From Candidatus Poribacteria bacterium (lineage in GTDB: Bacteria; Poribacteria; WGA-4E; WGA-3G), in assembly GCA_003635315.1 (NCBI GenBank), contig PYJD01000024.1, forward strand, positions 1 through 64,000: 64,000 nt of DNA, in the 5' to 3' direction. Position 1 is the stretch's first letter. Every line of letters begins with the position of its first letter. Shown in pieces: positions 27,951-36,338 of this stretch. Under the pieces are notes generated by a model. That model was given only the letters and a program-made list of their open reading frames with translations, ran no database searches and was not told where the DNA came from. The position numbers were made by a program, and so were the translations under genes.

Positions 27951-28829
27951 TTAGCCTTCCTGAGCGGAAGCACCACTAACAATTTCTGAGATTTCTGTTG
28001 TAATTTGTGTTTGACGTGCTCTATTCCGTTGCAAGACTAATTCATCAATAAGTTCTTTGGCTTTCTGTGTAGCATTTTCCATAGCAGCCATTCGTGCAGC
28101 TTGTTCAGCAGCATTTGAGTCTAATAATACTTTCCACATCTGCATGTTGAGATGTTTTCCAAGAAGCATTTCAAATAGTTCAATCTGACTCGGTTCGTAG
28201 ATATAATCCTGAAAAAGAGTATCACCTTCTGGTTCTTCAGGAACAAGGGGTAGGAGTTGTTCAACAAGGACAGTTTGTAAAATAGCAGACTTAAAATTGT
28301 TATATATCACTTCAACTCTATCGATTTCCTTATCTACATATAGATGTTCAAATTCGTGAACTACATCAACAGCAGTTTGGAATTCTAACTGGCGAAAGAT
28401 ATTGATGTATCCATCAGTAATATCGTATCCTCTACGAGTAAAGTGTTCATGTGTGCGTCTACCTATACAAATGAGTGTTGTATCTGCACCCCCGTCCTGA
28501 TAGTGTTGAATACGTTGTGTTGTTGTTCGAATGACATTACTATTGAAACTACCACACAATCCACGATCCCCAGAAACAGAGATAATACAAACGTGTTTTA
28601 ACTCTCGTTCCTCTAATAGTGGATGAGTAAGCGCTTGCTCCTTAGTGTTCATCTGTGATATGAGATGACCAAATATAGTCTTTAGTTTATCAGCATAAGG
28701 ACGTGTAGCGGTGATATTTTCTTGTGCACGACGAAGTCTTGCAGCAGCAACAACCCGCATCGCATCTGTTACCTGCTCAATATTTTTTATACTTGCGATT
28801 CGTCGTCGTATTTCTCGGAGTGTAGCCAT
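27951..28829 (-). CDS. atpG: ATP synthase F1 gamma subunit
   Basis: 292 residues. N-terminal REIRRRIASIKNIEQVTDAM and C-terminal ALIDELVLQRNRARQTQITTEI-like coiled coil are diagnostic of the central stalk; SGDRGLCGSFNSN is the conserved central-domain motif. The ATG directly abuts the atpA stop codon, so translation is coupled. Confidence 0.96.
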   Translation of the reverse strand: MATLREIRRRIASIKNIEQVTDAMRVVAAARLRRAQENITATRPYADKLKTIFGHLISQMNTKEQALTHPLLEERELKHVCIISVSGDRGLCGSFNSNVIRTTTQRIQHYQDGGADTTLICIGRRTHEHFTRRGYDITDGYINIFRQLEFQTAVDVVHEFEHLYVDKEIDRVEVIYNNFKSAILQTVLVEQLLPLVPEEPEGDTLFQDYIYEPSQIELFEMLLGKHLNMQMWKVLLDSNAAEQAARMAAMENATQKAKELIDELVLQRNRARQTQITTEISEIVSGASAQEG

Positions 28830-30410
28830 CTATTCCTCTTGTGACGGAGTTTCCTCTGAAGACACTTCCTCAATTTGGGGTTGTGCAGGTGTGTCACTCC
28901 AATTTTCCTTAAATGCTTTTACTGCAGTATGTAATGTTTCAAGCAACTCATCACTTAATAGACCTGTTTCTGCTATTTCTGTTAATATCTCAGCATTATT
29001 TCTATCAAGGTATTGTAGGAATTCTGATTCAAAACGTGCAACCTCTTCTTCAGGTATATCATCTAAGTATCCGTTTGTACCACAGAAGATTGATGCGACT
29101 TCCCGTTCTACAGGCATTGGTTGGTATTGTGGCTGCTTAAGTAATTCTACCAAACGTGTGCCTTTCCGTAATAGGGACTGAGTCATTTCATCAAGATCAG
29201 ATCCGAATTGAGCAAATGCAGCAATTTCCCGGAAACTTGCCAAATCGAGTTTAAGTGTTCCTGCAACTTCTTCAGCCTTCATAGCTTTCACCTGTGCATC
29301 ACCACCGACACGGGAAACTGAAGTACCGACATCAATCGCAGGTCTCACACCCTTATTGAATAGGTCTGTGGTGAGATAAATTTGTCCATCCGTAATTGAA
29401 ATCACGTTTGTAGGAATATAGGTTGTTAAATCCCCTTCAAAGATTTCGATGATTGGGAGTGCAGTAAGTGAACCACCACCTAATTCATCACTGAGTTTTG
29501 CTGCACGTTCTAAAAGTCTTGAATGTAGATAGAAGACATCTCCTGGGTAGGCTTCACGACCTGGAGGTCTTCTGGATAGTAGAGACATTTGACGATATGC
29601 CCATGCGTGCTTGGTTAAATCATCATAGATGATAAGGGCGTGTTTTCCATTATCTCGGAAGTACTCCCCCATTGATGTACCGGAATAGGGAGCGAGATAT
29701 TGTAATGGGGATGGCGCACTTGCAGGTGCAGATACGATCGTAGTGTATTCCAATGCATTATGTTCACGAAGTGTATTTGCAACTTGTGCAAGAGTAGATC
29801 CTTTTTGTCCAATTGCAACATAGATACAAAATACATCCGTATTTCTTTGACTGAGTATAGCATCTATAGCAATAGCAGTCTTTCCAGTTCTTCGATCCCC
29901 AATGATAAGTTCGCGTTGTCCTCGTCCTATAGGGGTTAAGCTATCAATTGCTTTTAACCCTGTGTATAATGGTTCACTTACAGGTTGTCTTTGGACAATA
30001 CCTAATCCTTTTGTTTCGACAGGAAGTTTGTGTTCAGTCTGGATATCCCCTAACCCATCTATTGGTTGACCAAGTGCATCAACAATCCGTCCGAGGAGTG
30101 CTTCCCCCACAGGTACTTCAGGTAATCTGTTCGTACGTTTTACAGTGTCACCTTCATGAATGAGTTGGTCTTCGCCAAATAGAACGCAACCGACGTTGTC
30201 TTCTTCCAGGTTAAAAGCGATACCGTAAATATTGTTTGGGAATTCAATCATTTCGCTTGCCATAGCATTGGCAAGTCCATGAACCCGTGCTATCCCATCG
30301 CCAACCTCCAGCACAGTGCCGGAATCGTAAACGTCCACATCCTGTTCAAATTGTTGGAGCTGTTGTTTAAGTATATTCGATATTTCGTCCGGTCGGACTT
30401 CTCTTGCCAT
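28830..30410 (-). CDS. atpA: ATP synthase F1 alpha subunit
   Basis: 526 residues. P-loop [10 protein letters not shown] near residue 169, [17 protein letters not shown], and the C-terminal signature region [19 protein letters not shown]. The N-terminus [19 protein letters not shown] binds the delta subunit. An extra Glu/Pro/Ser-rich tail of about 20 residues follows the usual C-terminus. This is the non-catalytic subunit of the F1 hexamer. It is preceded by atpH at a 44-base gap and runs directly into atpG. Confidence 0.97.
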   Translation of the reverse strand: MAREVRPDEISNILKQQLQQFEQDVDVYDSGTVLEVGDGIARVHGLANAMASEMIEFPNNIYGIAFNLEEDNVGCVLFGEDQLIHEGDTVKRTNRLPEVPVGEALLGRIVDALGQPIDGLGDIQTEHKLPVETKGLGIVQRQPVSEPLYTGLKAIDSLTPIGRGQRELIIGDRRTGKTAIAIDAILSQRNTDVFCIYVAIGQKGSTLAQVANTLREHNALEYTTIVSAPASAPSPLQYLAPYSGTSMGEYFRDNGKHALIIYDDLTKHAWAYRQMSLLSRRPPGREAYPGDVFYLHSRLLERAAKLSDELGGGSLTALPIIEIFEGDLTTYIPTNVISITDGQIYLTTDLFNKGVRPAIDVGTSVSRVGGDAQVKAMKAEEVAGTLKLDLASFREIAAFAQFGSDLDEMTQSLLRKGTRLVELLKQPQYQPMPVEREVASIFCGTNGYLDDIPEEEVARFESEFLQYLDRNNAEILTEIAETGLLSDELLETLHTAVKAFKENWSDTPAQPQIEEVSSEETPSQEE

Positions 30411-30454
30411 ATTTCTATCCTCTATGGAACGCTATTAGGTGATTTATATGTTTA

Positions 30455-30994
30455 TTATCCTCTTGCGAGTTGTTGTTTCAGTCGTAGTAGTTGGGTTGCT
30501 ATACTTGCATCAAAGACAGTATCATCAACTTGAACAATAAATCCACCTTGAATCTGTTCATCTGTTTCCGTTGCTAAACGTACTTGTTTACCAGAAAATG
30601 TACTGAGTAGTTCTATAAGTCTCTGTTCCTGATCCTGTGTAATAGGTGTTGCTGTTTTTACTTTTGCAACAATTCTCCCAGCAGCTTCATCAACTATTGC
30701 AGTAAAAACATCAATTATTGCTATTAGGAAACGTTCTCGTTGTTTTTGTGCAAGAAGTTTAAGAAAATTAATGGTGAGTGAATGCATGGTATCCGCAAAT
30801 AGTTGTTGAAAAGTATCGCTCTTGAATTGTGGTGATAACAGTGGTGTACTAATAAATTCAGAAAACTCCTGCGATTGTTCAATAACATTATGTAACTGAT
30901 CAATATCGTTTACAATAGCATCTAATTCATCTTGTTCAACTGCTGCTTCGTATAATGCACGAGCATAAGGTTTAGCAACTCGGATATCTCTCAT
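30455..30994 (-). CDS. atpH: ATP synthase F1 delta subunit (OSCP)
   Basis: 179 residues, normal length. N-terminal helical domain (VAKPYARALYEAAVEQ) and C-terminal stalk-binding region (IVAKVKTATPITQDQEQRL, then GGFIVQVDDTVFDASI). It joins the peripheral stalk b dimer to the top of the alpha/beta hexamer. Its position between atpF and atpA is standard. Confidence 0.94.
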   Translation of the reverse strand: MRDIRVAKPYARALYEAAVEQDELDAIVNDIDQLHNVIEQSQEFSEFISTPLLSPQFKSDTFQQLFADTMHSLTINFLKLLAQKQRERFLIAIIDVFTAIVDEAAGRIVAKVKTATPITQDQEQRLIELLSTFSGKQVRLATETDEQIQGGFIVQVDDTVFDASIATQLLRLKQQLARG

Positions 30995-31054
30995 TAATTA
31001 TAATCACCTATTACGAATTGATTTAACTGGCATCAGATAAATTTGGATTAATAC

Positions 31055-31645
31055 CTAATTCTGATTAGCAGACAATCTATCAATGGAGGTATTAATGATA
31101 TCTTGGTGTCTTTCAGGAGTGAGTTCAGCACTGATGATTTTTCCAGCTGCATCAATAGCCAGTTCAGCTACTACACCTCTAAGTTCAGAAATCGCATCAT
31201 CTTTTTCGCGTTGTATTTCAGCACGAGCTCTTGTAATCTCTTCCTCAGCCTCTTGTCGTGCTTGAGTTACAATCTGTTGTCGTTCAGCATTTCCCTGTTC
31301 TATAGCAGCTTGAATTTTTGTCTGTGCCTCAGTTTCAATTTCACTCAAACGTTGTCGTGTTTCAGCGGTCAATTGATCTAATTCTTCACGATCAGTTTTT
31401 AATTGATCTAACTGAGTTGTAATTTGATTTCGACGTTCATCTAATAGTCCACCGACTTTTCCAAAAACAAACTTATTTAGAACTACCAAAACAATAAGGA
31501 ATCCAACAACTTGGGTTATGATTGTTTGTGGATCAATACCGAGTAGAGCCAATAGTCCATCACCAGCGGGAGCATCTGCAGCATATACACTGGTATAACT
31601 ATTTACTATAAGAATAAGACAAAGTATATATAGTGTTTTTCTCAT
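31055..31645 (-). CDS. atpF: ATP synthase F0 b subunit
   Basis: 196 residues from the ATG at 31645, chosen for the agga site 6 bases ahead; a GTG start 15 bases upstream is less likely. It begins with a signal-peptide-like segment ending SVYAADA, then the membrane helix (IITQVVGFLIVLVVLNKFVF), then a long charged coiled coil of the peripheral stalk. A presumed cleavable presequence on a b subunit is unusual, but the a subunit of this operon shares it. There is one b gene, so the stalk is a homodimer. Confidence 0.93.
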   Translation of the reverse strand: MRKTLYILCLILIVNSYTSVYAADAPAGDGLLALLGIDPQTIITQVVGFLIVLVVLNKFVFGKVGGLLDERRNQITTQLDQLKTDREELDQLTAETRQRLSEIETEAQTKIQAAIEQGNAERQQIVTQARQEAEEEITRARAEIQREKDDAISELRGVVAELAIDAAGKIISAELTPERHQDIINTSIDRLSANQN

Positions 31646-31722
31646 GAGTTTCCTATACACGACTATATCACCCCAACCGATGGGGCAAATAATGAGATGC
31701 CCCAGATTGTTGGAGATGTCAT

Positions 31723-32040
31723 TTACTGATCCTGGTTGTTATTTTGCTGTACTTGTTCTATCCGGGCACCAGCATCAGCATCAATCATATCTTTCAGATC
31801 GGGTCCTACTGGTAACTTTGACTGAAGGATAAAGAACATTAGGAGTGCATAAATAACGAGAGACTCAATTAGTGCTAATCCGATAATCATAGCAGTTTGT
31901 ATTTTTGCGGCTGATTCAGGTTGGCGTGCAATACCTTCAAGTGCAGTACTTGTAGCACTACCTTGTGCTCTTGAAGCAAAAATGACTGCGATTGGTAATC
32001 CTAAGGTTACCCCAAACGCCAATACAGCTAAATAAATCAT
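31723..32040 (-). CDS. atpE: ATP synthase F0 c subunit, long form
   Basis: 105 residues, against 75-90 for most bacteria. Two membrane helices are joined by the polar loop ARQPE. Helix 1 carries Gln in the SRAQGSATST segment. Helix 2 has the ion-carrying Glu in LALIESLVIYAL. Gln, Glu-Ser and the Tyr four residues later coincide with Na+-ligand positions of the Ilyobacter c-ring, but the Thr following Ser is Leu here, so specificity is open. After helix 2 comes an unusual hydrophilic tail of about 28 residues rich in Asp, Gln and Asn. Standard position between atpB and atpF. Confidence 0.94.
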   Translation of the reverse strand: MIYLAVLAFGVTLGLPIAVIFASRAQGSATSTALEGIARQPESAAKIQTAMIIGLALIESLVIYALLMFFILQSKLPVGPDLKDMIDADAGARIEQVQQNNNQDQ

Positions 32041-32090
32041 AAGATGTCCTCCTTGGACAGATAGGGTTAAGAGATTCTTAGCCCACTAAA

Positions 32091-32921
32091 TTAATGATGC
32101 GCTTCATGCGCTTCTTCATCATGTTCAATGAACAGAACGATATAGATAGATGTTAAGATTGTAAAAACGAATGCCTGTAAGAAACCAGCGAACAACCCGA
32201 AGAACAGCATTGGAACCTGAACTGGTATTGGTAGAAAGAATGATGATCCTATGGTAATAATTCCCATACCTGTAAGTTGAATAACAACGGATTTTTCGCC
32301 AAAAATATTACCGAAAAGCCGGACAGCAAGTGAACCTGCCCGTGATAATTGTGCGATAACTTCAAGTGGGAACATCAAAATCCCTAATAGCGGTGGGTTT
32401 CCGAGTAAATGTTTCAGATAGCCTACTATCCCAAGCTCTTTAATAGCGATAATTTGAACACCTAATACAGCTGTTATACCGAGTGCAAGTGTTGTGTTCA
32501 AATCTGCTGTTGGAGGTTGTAGACCAGGAATGACTCCAAGAATATTTAGGAAGAGAATGAAGATGAAGAAGGATCCAACGAATGGGATATACTTTTTACC
32601 GTGATCACCTAAAATACCTCCGAAGAAGTCCATGATACCACCCACAAAGACTTCTAATAAGGTTTGACCTTTCCCTTCAGGAACCCTTTTCAACTTACGG
32701 GTAACGAAGATAAAGAACAGAGTTAAGATAATAACAGCAAAGTATGTGTTGGGAATTAGATCCGGTTGATGCCACCGAGTGGGTTCAGGGATAATTTCAT
32801 CCGGTAGAATCTGTGAAAGCGGATAAAGCAAACTACGGTGGCCATTGTCGGCTGCGAAACTACCAAATACTGCAGTAAAAGTGATTCCGAAAACCAAACA
32901 TATAAACGATATTTTTTTCAT
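32091..32921 (-). CDS. atpB: ATP synthase F0 a subunit
   Basis: 276 residues. The N-terminal segment KKISFICLVFGITFTAVFG ending SFAADN looks like a signal peptide. There are five or six membrane helices. The essential Arg lies in GSLAVRLFGNIFGEK, and the last helix ends TSIYIVLFIEHDEE. It provides the half-channels next to the c-ring. The His-rich C-terminal tail (EEAHEAHH) is exposed. Confidence 0.95.
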   Translation of the reverse strand: MKKISFICLVFGITFTAVFGSFAADNGHRSLLYPLSQILPDEIIPEPTRWHQPDLIPNTYFAVIILTLFFIFVTRKLKRVPEGKGQTLLEVFVGGIMDFFGGILGDHGKKYIPFVGSFFIFILFLNILGVIPGLQPPTADLNTTLALGITAVLGVQIIAIKELGIVGYLKHLLGNPPLLGILMFPLEVIAQLSRAGSLAVRLFGNIFGEKSVVIQLTGMGIITIGSSFFLPIPVQVPMLFFGLFAGFLQAFVFTILTSIYIVLFIEHDEEAHEAHH

Positions 32922-32985
32922 GTGATATTTGTCTTATAATAGTAGATTCTGTGATCTACTATTTATGTAGACTTTCGACTATTTA

Positions 32986-33417
32986 TTATAGTTCATCAGG
33001 ATCATTTTCTTTAAAAGCATTTACCATCAATCCAATTGCTAAAATAATGATGGATCCCTGAACCAAGACAATCCCTCCTGCAAATGCGATAGTATTTAAC
33101 CATTCCATCTTAAATAAGAAATAGAAGAGAATCCCAATTATGGTATATTTCGCAAGGGCAATAAAACCGAGTAGATATTTAGTTCGTACTGTCTTTCCTG
33201 GTGTAACAAGTCTTCTAACGAAGAATTCAATTGACCATAATATACTTAGTCCAATAATACTACCAATTAAGAAACTTGGGAATACCTTAAGATTAAAAAT
33301 TACTAAAATTAGACTAATTGATATAGTGAGACAAATAGTAAGGATATAGACCTGTCTTATAAATCGGTCCCCGAATTCAAGCTTTGAACCCATACAGGCA
33401 GGTGACTCCTTTGTCAA
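32986..33417 (-). CDS. ATP synthase subunit I-like membrane protein
   Basis: 143 residues with four hydrophobic helices and no large soluble part. The first helix starts FIRQVYILTICLTI, the last ends IIILAIGLMVNAF. This size, helix pattern and position between atpZ and atpB fit AtpI-type proteins, which assist c-ring assembly or Mg2+ supply. Sequence identity in that family is low, so the assignment rests mostly on context. Confidence 0.7.
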   Translation of the reverse strand: MTKESPACMGSKLEFGDRFIRQVYILTICLTISISLILVIFNLKVFPSFLIGSIIGLSILWSIEFFVRRLVTPGKTVRTKYLLGFIALAKYTIIGILFYFLFKMEWLNTIAFAGGIVLVQGSIIILAIGLMVNAFKENDPDEL

Positions 33418-33433
33418 TGTCTGTCCATTGGTA

Positions 33434-33739
33434 TCAATTCTTCATGTTTCTTTCATCAGAATCAGCGGATTGTAACGACTCCTCACGACGCTTTTTTTCT
33501 AATCTTTCAAGTTGACGGTTCCAGCGTGCGATAGAACGGAACATTTCCATGAAACCGGCTGCAGTGCCGAATCCAAATCCGATATATGATCCAATTTCTG
33601 CGTTGCCTAATTTCCCCCCTATCCACTTTCCTCCGAAATATCCGATTGTGATAGCAAGGGCGAGAGTAATCCCTATAGAAGCAAGGTCAAACATCCCAAT
33701 ATTTTCATGTTTGAATCGATCTGATCGACGTTTAAACAT
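33434..33739 (-). CDS. AtpZ-like ATP synthase-associated protein
   Basis: 101 residues from the ATG at 33739; GGGAG lies 8 bases ahead, while the in-frame ATG at 33754 has no good site. Two short hydrophobic helices with a glycine pattern (SIGITLALAITIGYFGGKWI, YIGFGFGTAAGFMEMFR) and a basic amphipathic tail match the AtpZ family (F0F1-ATPase subunit) that precedes atpI/atpB in many genomes. First gene of the operon, behind a near-consensus promoter. Confidence 0.78.
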   Translation of the reverse strand: MFKRRSDRFKHENIGMFDLASIGITLALAITIGYFGGKWIGGKLGNAEIGSYIGFGFGTAAGFMEMFRSIARWNRQLERLEKKRREESLQSADSDERNMKN

Positions 33740-33803
33740 GAGCGTTGCTCCCATACTACCAAAGTGCTGTAGAGATTGTATTAGAAGTTAAGCAACGGTG
33801 TAA

Positions 33804-33832
33804 ATTATACTACAAGAAAACTGTGAATGCAA
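33804..33832 (-). promoter_or_regulatory. Promoter of the ATP synthase operon
   Basis: On the minus strand: TTGCAT, 17 bases, TATAAT (ATTATA at 33804-33809 on the plus strand). It lies about 65 bases before the AtpZ start, and no other open frame intervenes. The -10 is perfect, and the -35 matches 5 of 6 positions. Confidence 0.6.
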
Positions 33833-33859
33833 AATTTATCATTAATTTCATTTGGGATA

Positions 33860-35290
33860 TTACTCTATCTGAACTAAAACTGCCCAATGTGAATCAGTGG
33901 GTTGTGTTAATGTAATACTATCCTTGAATGACATCTTCTTTTCAAGTTTCCATTCGCTTTTATTTATATTTATCCATCTTAATCTAACTGTCTTAGCATC
34001 CTTCTCGTCCTTAACGTTCAAGTTAAGATCAACCGAACCACCTTTAGGGAAATATACAGCATACTCTTTCCCGGGATTTGCAATAACATAGGCTTCATTA
34101 TCTTCTCGATTCGATAAGAGTTGATTTTGGGGTTCACATGTAAAAACATCCATTTCGTCAGTAATCATACGCATGCTCTTTAGATGTGCTTGTGCAATTT
34201 CACTCAATCCCACACCACTATCTGGACGATGAAAACGTGCTGAGGCAAATCCCCCGAAGATATTCCGCCAAAACCGTTCTAATCCATCTCTTGTACTACC
34301 AAAACGTCCACCGTCTGCCCCATAGATTTTTATATTATTGATGGGTCTGATGGGATTAAGGTTTGCTCGAATTTTCTGAGCATTGTCCCAGTGTCGTTGA
34401 CGTTTCTGATGGTTATTCTGTGAAATATCGCAGAATGAGTATGTTTCGGGGTGGTCGAATGTAGCCTTGTGTTTTTCATCGGATAGATCCCATGGATCCC
34501 ACATTTCAGTTGTTTCTACATATCGTCCCTCTTCTGCTGCCTTCTTTTGAATATAGGTCGCCCAATATTCTCCCCAAGAAACAGTAACCGCAGTTTCATT
34601 GTCCATACAGTAGAGTATATGTCCATAGGGAAGTGTTTCCTCAAGTAGTTTATCCACATATTTTTCCTGATATTTTAGGACAGTCTTCTGGTTGCGTTCT
34701 TTTGGCACAGACCAGAAGAAATTATTCTTTGTTGCTACAGGGTGACTATTTACAACAGTTGGTAATCCAGATTCTTCTTCTGTGTAGTTCGTGTTGTTGT
34801 TTGGATTGTATGGATTGGCTAACCAAGACTCTCGGTAATAGGTGAATGTTGCCCAAACTTCAATTTGTACAATAATATCCAGTTCGTGTGTCCATTTTAT
34901 GAAGTTTCGAAAACGGTTCCAGAAATCTTCGTCCCATTGATTTAGGTCGTACTTCTCTCCAACTTTTTTGAATGGAGGTATATTGCCTTCATCATTCCAA
35001 CCCATGGTTGATCGTACATAGTTCCCACCTACTGACTTCAGGAGTTCAAGATGTTCTCTTAAGTTTTGTATTTGAAACAAATTATCTTCAACTGTACCAC
35101 CGATTAGGAGTATTGGTTCACCTTTATACTGCCAATAACGTGGATTTTCTTTATAAATCTGAATTCTATCTTTTTCCATATCTAAGTCCTCTCTGGCATT
35201 GACTTCCTGTACTGTTATGTATAGAAATCCAAGGATAAATAACATTCCTATCATACAGAAAATGAAACGTGTTCTTCCATTGATTGTCAT
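33860..35290 (-). CDS. Secreted glycoside-hydrolase-like TIM-barrel protein
   Basis: 476 residues from the ATG at 35290 (aagga 7 bases ahead), preferred over an in-frame ATG 24 bases upstream. An N-terminal membrane or signal segment (FIFCMIGMLFILGFLYITV) precedes YWQYKGEPILLIGGT, the opening of many cellulase-like barrels. Trp/Asn-rich loops (YVRSTMGWNDEG, IVQIEVWATF) follow, and ILYCMDNETAV may carry an acid catalyst. A beta-rich C-terminal domain closes the protein. It probably degrades or binds extracellular polysaccharide. The exact GH family cannot be given. Confidence 0.65.
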   Translation of the reverse strand: MTINGRTRFIFCMIGMLFILGFLYITVQEVNAREDLDMEKDRIQIYKENPRYWQYKGEPILLIGGTVEDNLFQIQNLREHLELLKSVGGNYVRSTMGWNDEGNIPPFKKVGEKYDLNQWDEDFWNRFRNFIKWTHELDIIVQIEVWATFTYYRESWLANPYNPNNNTNYTEEESGLPTVVNSHPVATKNNFFWSVPKERNQKTVLKYQEKYVDKLLEETLPYGHILYCMDNETAVTVSWGEYWATYIQKKAAEEGRYVETTEMWDPWDLSDEKHKATFDHPETYSFCDISQNNHQKRQRHWDNAQKIRANLNPIRPINNIKIYGADGGRFGSTRDGLERFWRNIFGGFASARFHRPDSGVGLSEIAQAHLKSMRMITDEMDVFTCEPQNQLLSNREDNEAYVIANPGKEYAVYFPKGGSVDLNLNVKDEKDAKTVRLRWININKSEWKLEKKMSFKDSITLTQPTDSHWAVLVQIE

Positions 35291-35395
35291 AGGATTTCCT
35301 TCAGAACATGTCAATTTTATACCTATTCTAAGAAATGATGTCGTAATACAGTTTTATGTAGTATGTCATCTTATACTGTACAACTTAGAAGTTAT

Positions 35396-35537
35396 GCTAC
35401 AATCAAGAGAATCTATCATTTAGAAATAATACTATTTCTGTAAGTTTTCTCTCATTACCAACCGTAAGAAATGGATCGGAGAACGGCACAATCTAACAGA
35501 TTGTGCTACAATCAAGAGAATCTATCATTTAGAAATA
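35396..35537. repeat. 33-bp direct repeat with a GTAG-type palindrome
   Basis: Two identical 33-base copies (35396-35428 and 35505-35537) begin gctacaatcaagagaat. The second is preceded by a perfect palindrome, CACAATCT-aac-AGATTGTG (35487-35505). Read on the minus strand this gives GTAG at the foot of the hairpin. The same palindrome family forms the 29-bp array at 42739-42850. Confidence 0.7.
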
Positions 35538-36000
35538 AGATTTGAATTCATAGTCGTAAATTGAACATTTAATCCTAATATCCGGTCAAACTAATAGGGT
35601 GCAAAAACAGACCTTTAATCCTAAATTCCCCGGTAATAAATCGTGAAAATGTTGACTTTTTCAATTCGTCGAAAAAGTGAAAAAAGTTACACTTTTTGAC
35701 ACATTCTGTGTCATTGAAATTGGTGTAAATTACCCCTCTAACCTCTGTCATAGACTGACTTCACTCCACTTTGAATTGACTTTATAAGAATTTCCCAAAA
35801 GTGTGATTTTGTGTTTTTGTTGTGCTTAGGATTTTGTGTTTTTCAAACTGCATATAAAAGCAGATTTTTTGACATAAATAAAGTTTCTGTATTTAGGATC
35901 GATTTTATAGATAGTCATCATTTATTCTCTAAATTATATATTTCCCATGAAAGTTACGGTTTTAAGTAGGATTTACTCATGTCATCTAAATATCTTATAG
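35525..36000 (-). repeat. Dispersed non-coding repeat, copy 2 (inverted)
   Basis: It aligns in reverse complement with 12600-13058 over most of its length; a further block at about 36115-36200 matches 11900-11980. It retains the GACACA...TGTGTC palindrome with different loop bases and the aaaaagtg/cacttttt stem. No protein is encoded. It occupies most of the 1-kb gap between the glycoside-hydrolase-like gene and the CBM9/DUF5916 gene. Confidence 0.7.
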
Positions 36001-36033
36001 TAAACTATTGAATTAATGGAACATTTTACAACT

Positions 36034-36055
36034 GGCGAGGTGACCTCGCCCCTAC
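36034..36055. repeat. GTAG-footed palindrome between blocks of the dispersed repeat
   Basis: GGCGAGG-tga-CCTCGCC followed by CCTAC; on the minus strand this reads GTAGGGGCGAGG. It sits between two blocks of the dispersed repeat and is absent from the corresponding place in copy 1, so it may be a later insertion. Confidence 0.7.
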
Positions 36056-36338
36056 GATGGACGTTCTTCGTAAACATTGAAATGCCTTATTAATTATTCA
36101 CTTTACTATAAATCAATTTTCTTGAAGTTTGTACTAAAAAAGTATCTCTTGGTAATGTTAGTTGTTAGATATAGTTATTCTCTTCAATTTATTTTCAATA
36201 TTATTAAAAATAGTGTGTAATCAGCATTTGGTCTGGTAAAAATGACATTATATGTATGAATTCACAGTACAATTATACCATGCGATTTTGCATAGCATAA
36301 GTGGATTCATAACTCAGACACGGATATCCGTGATAATA

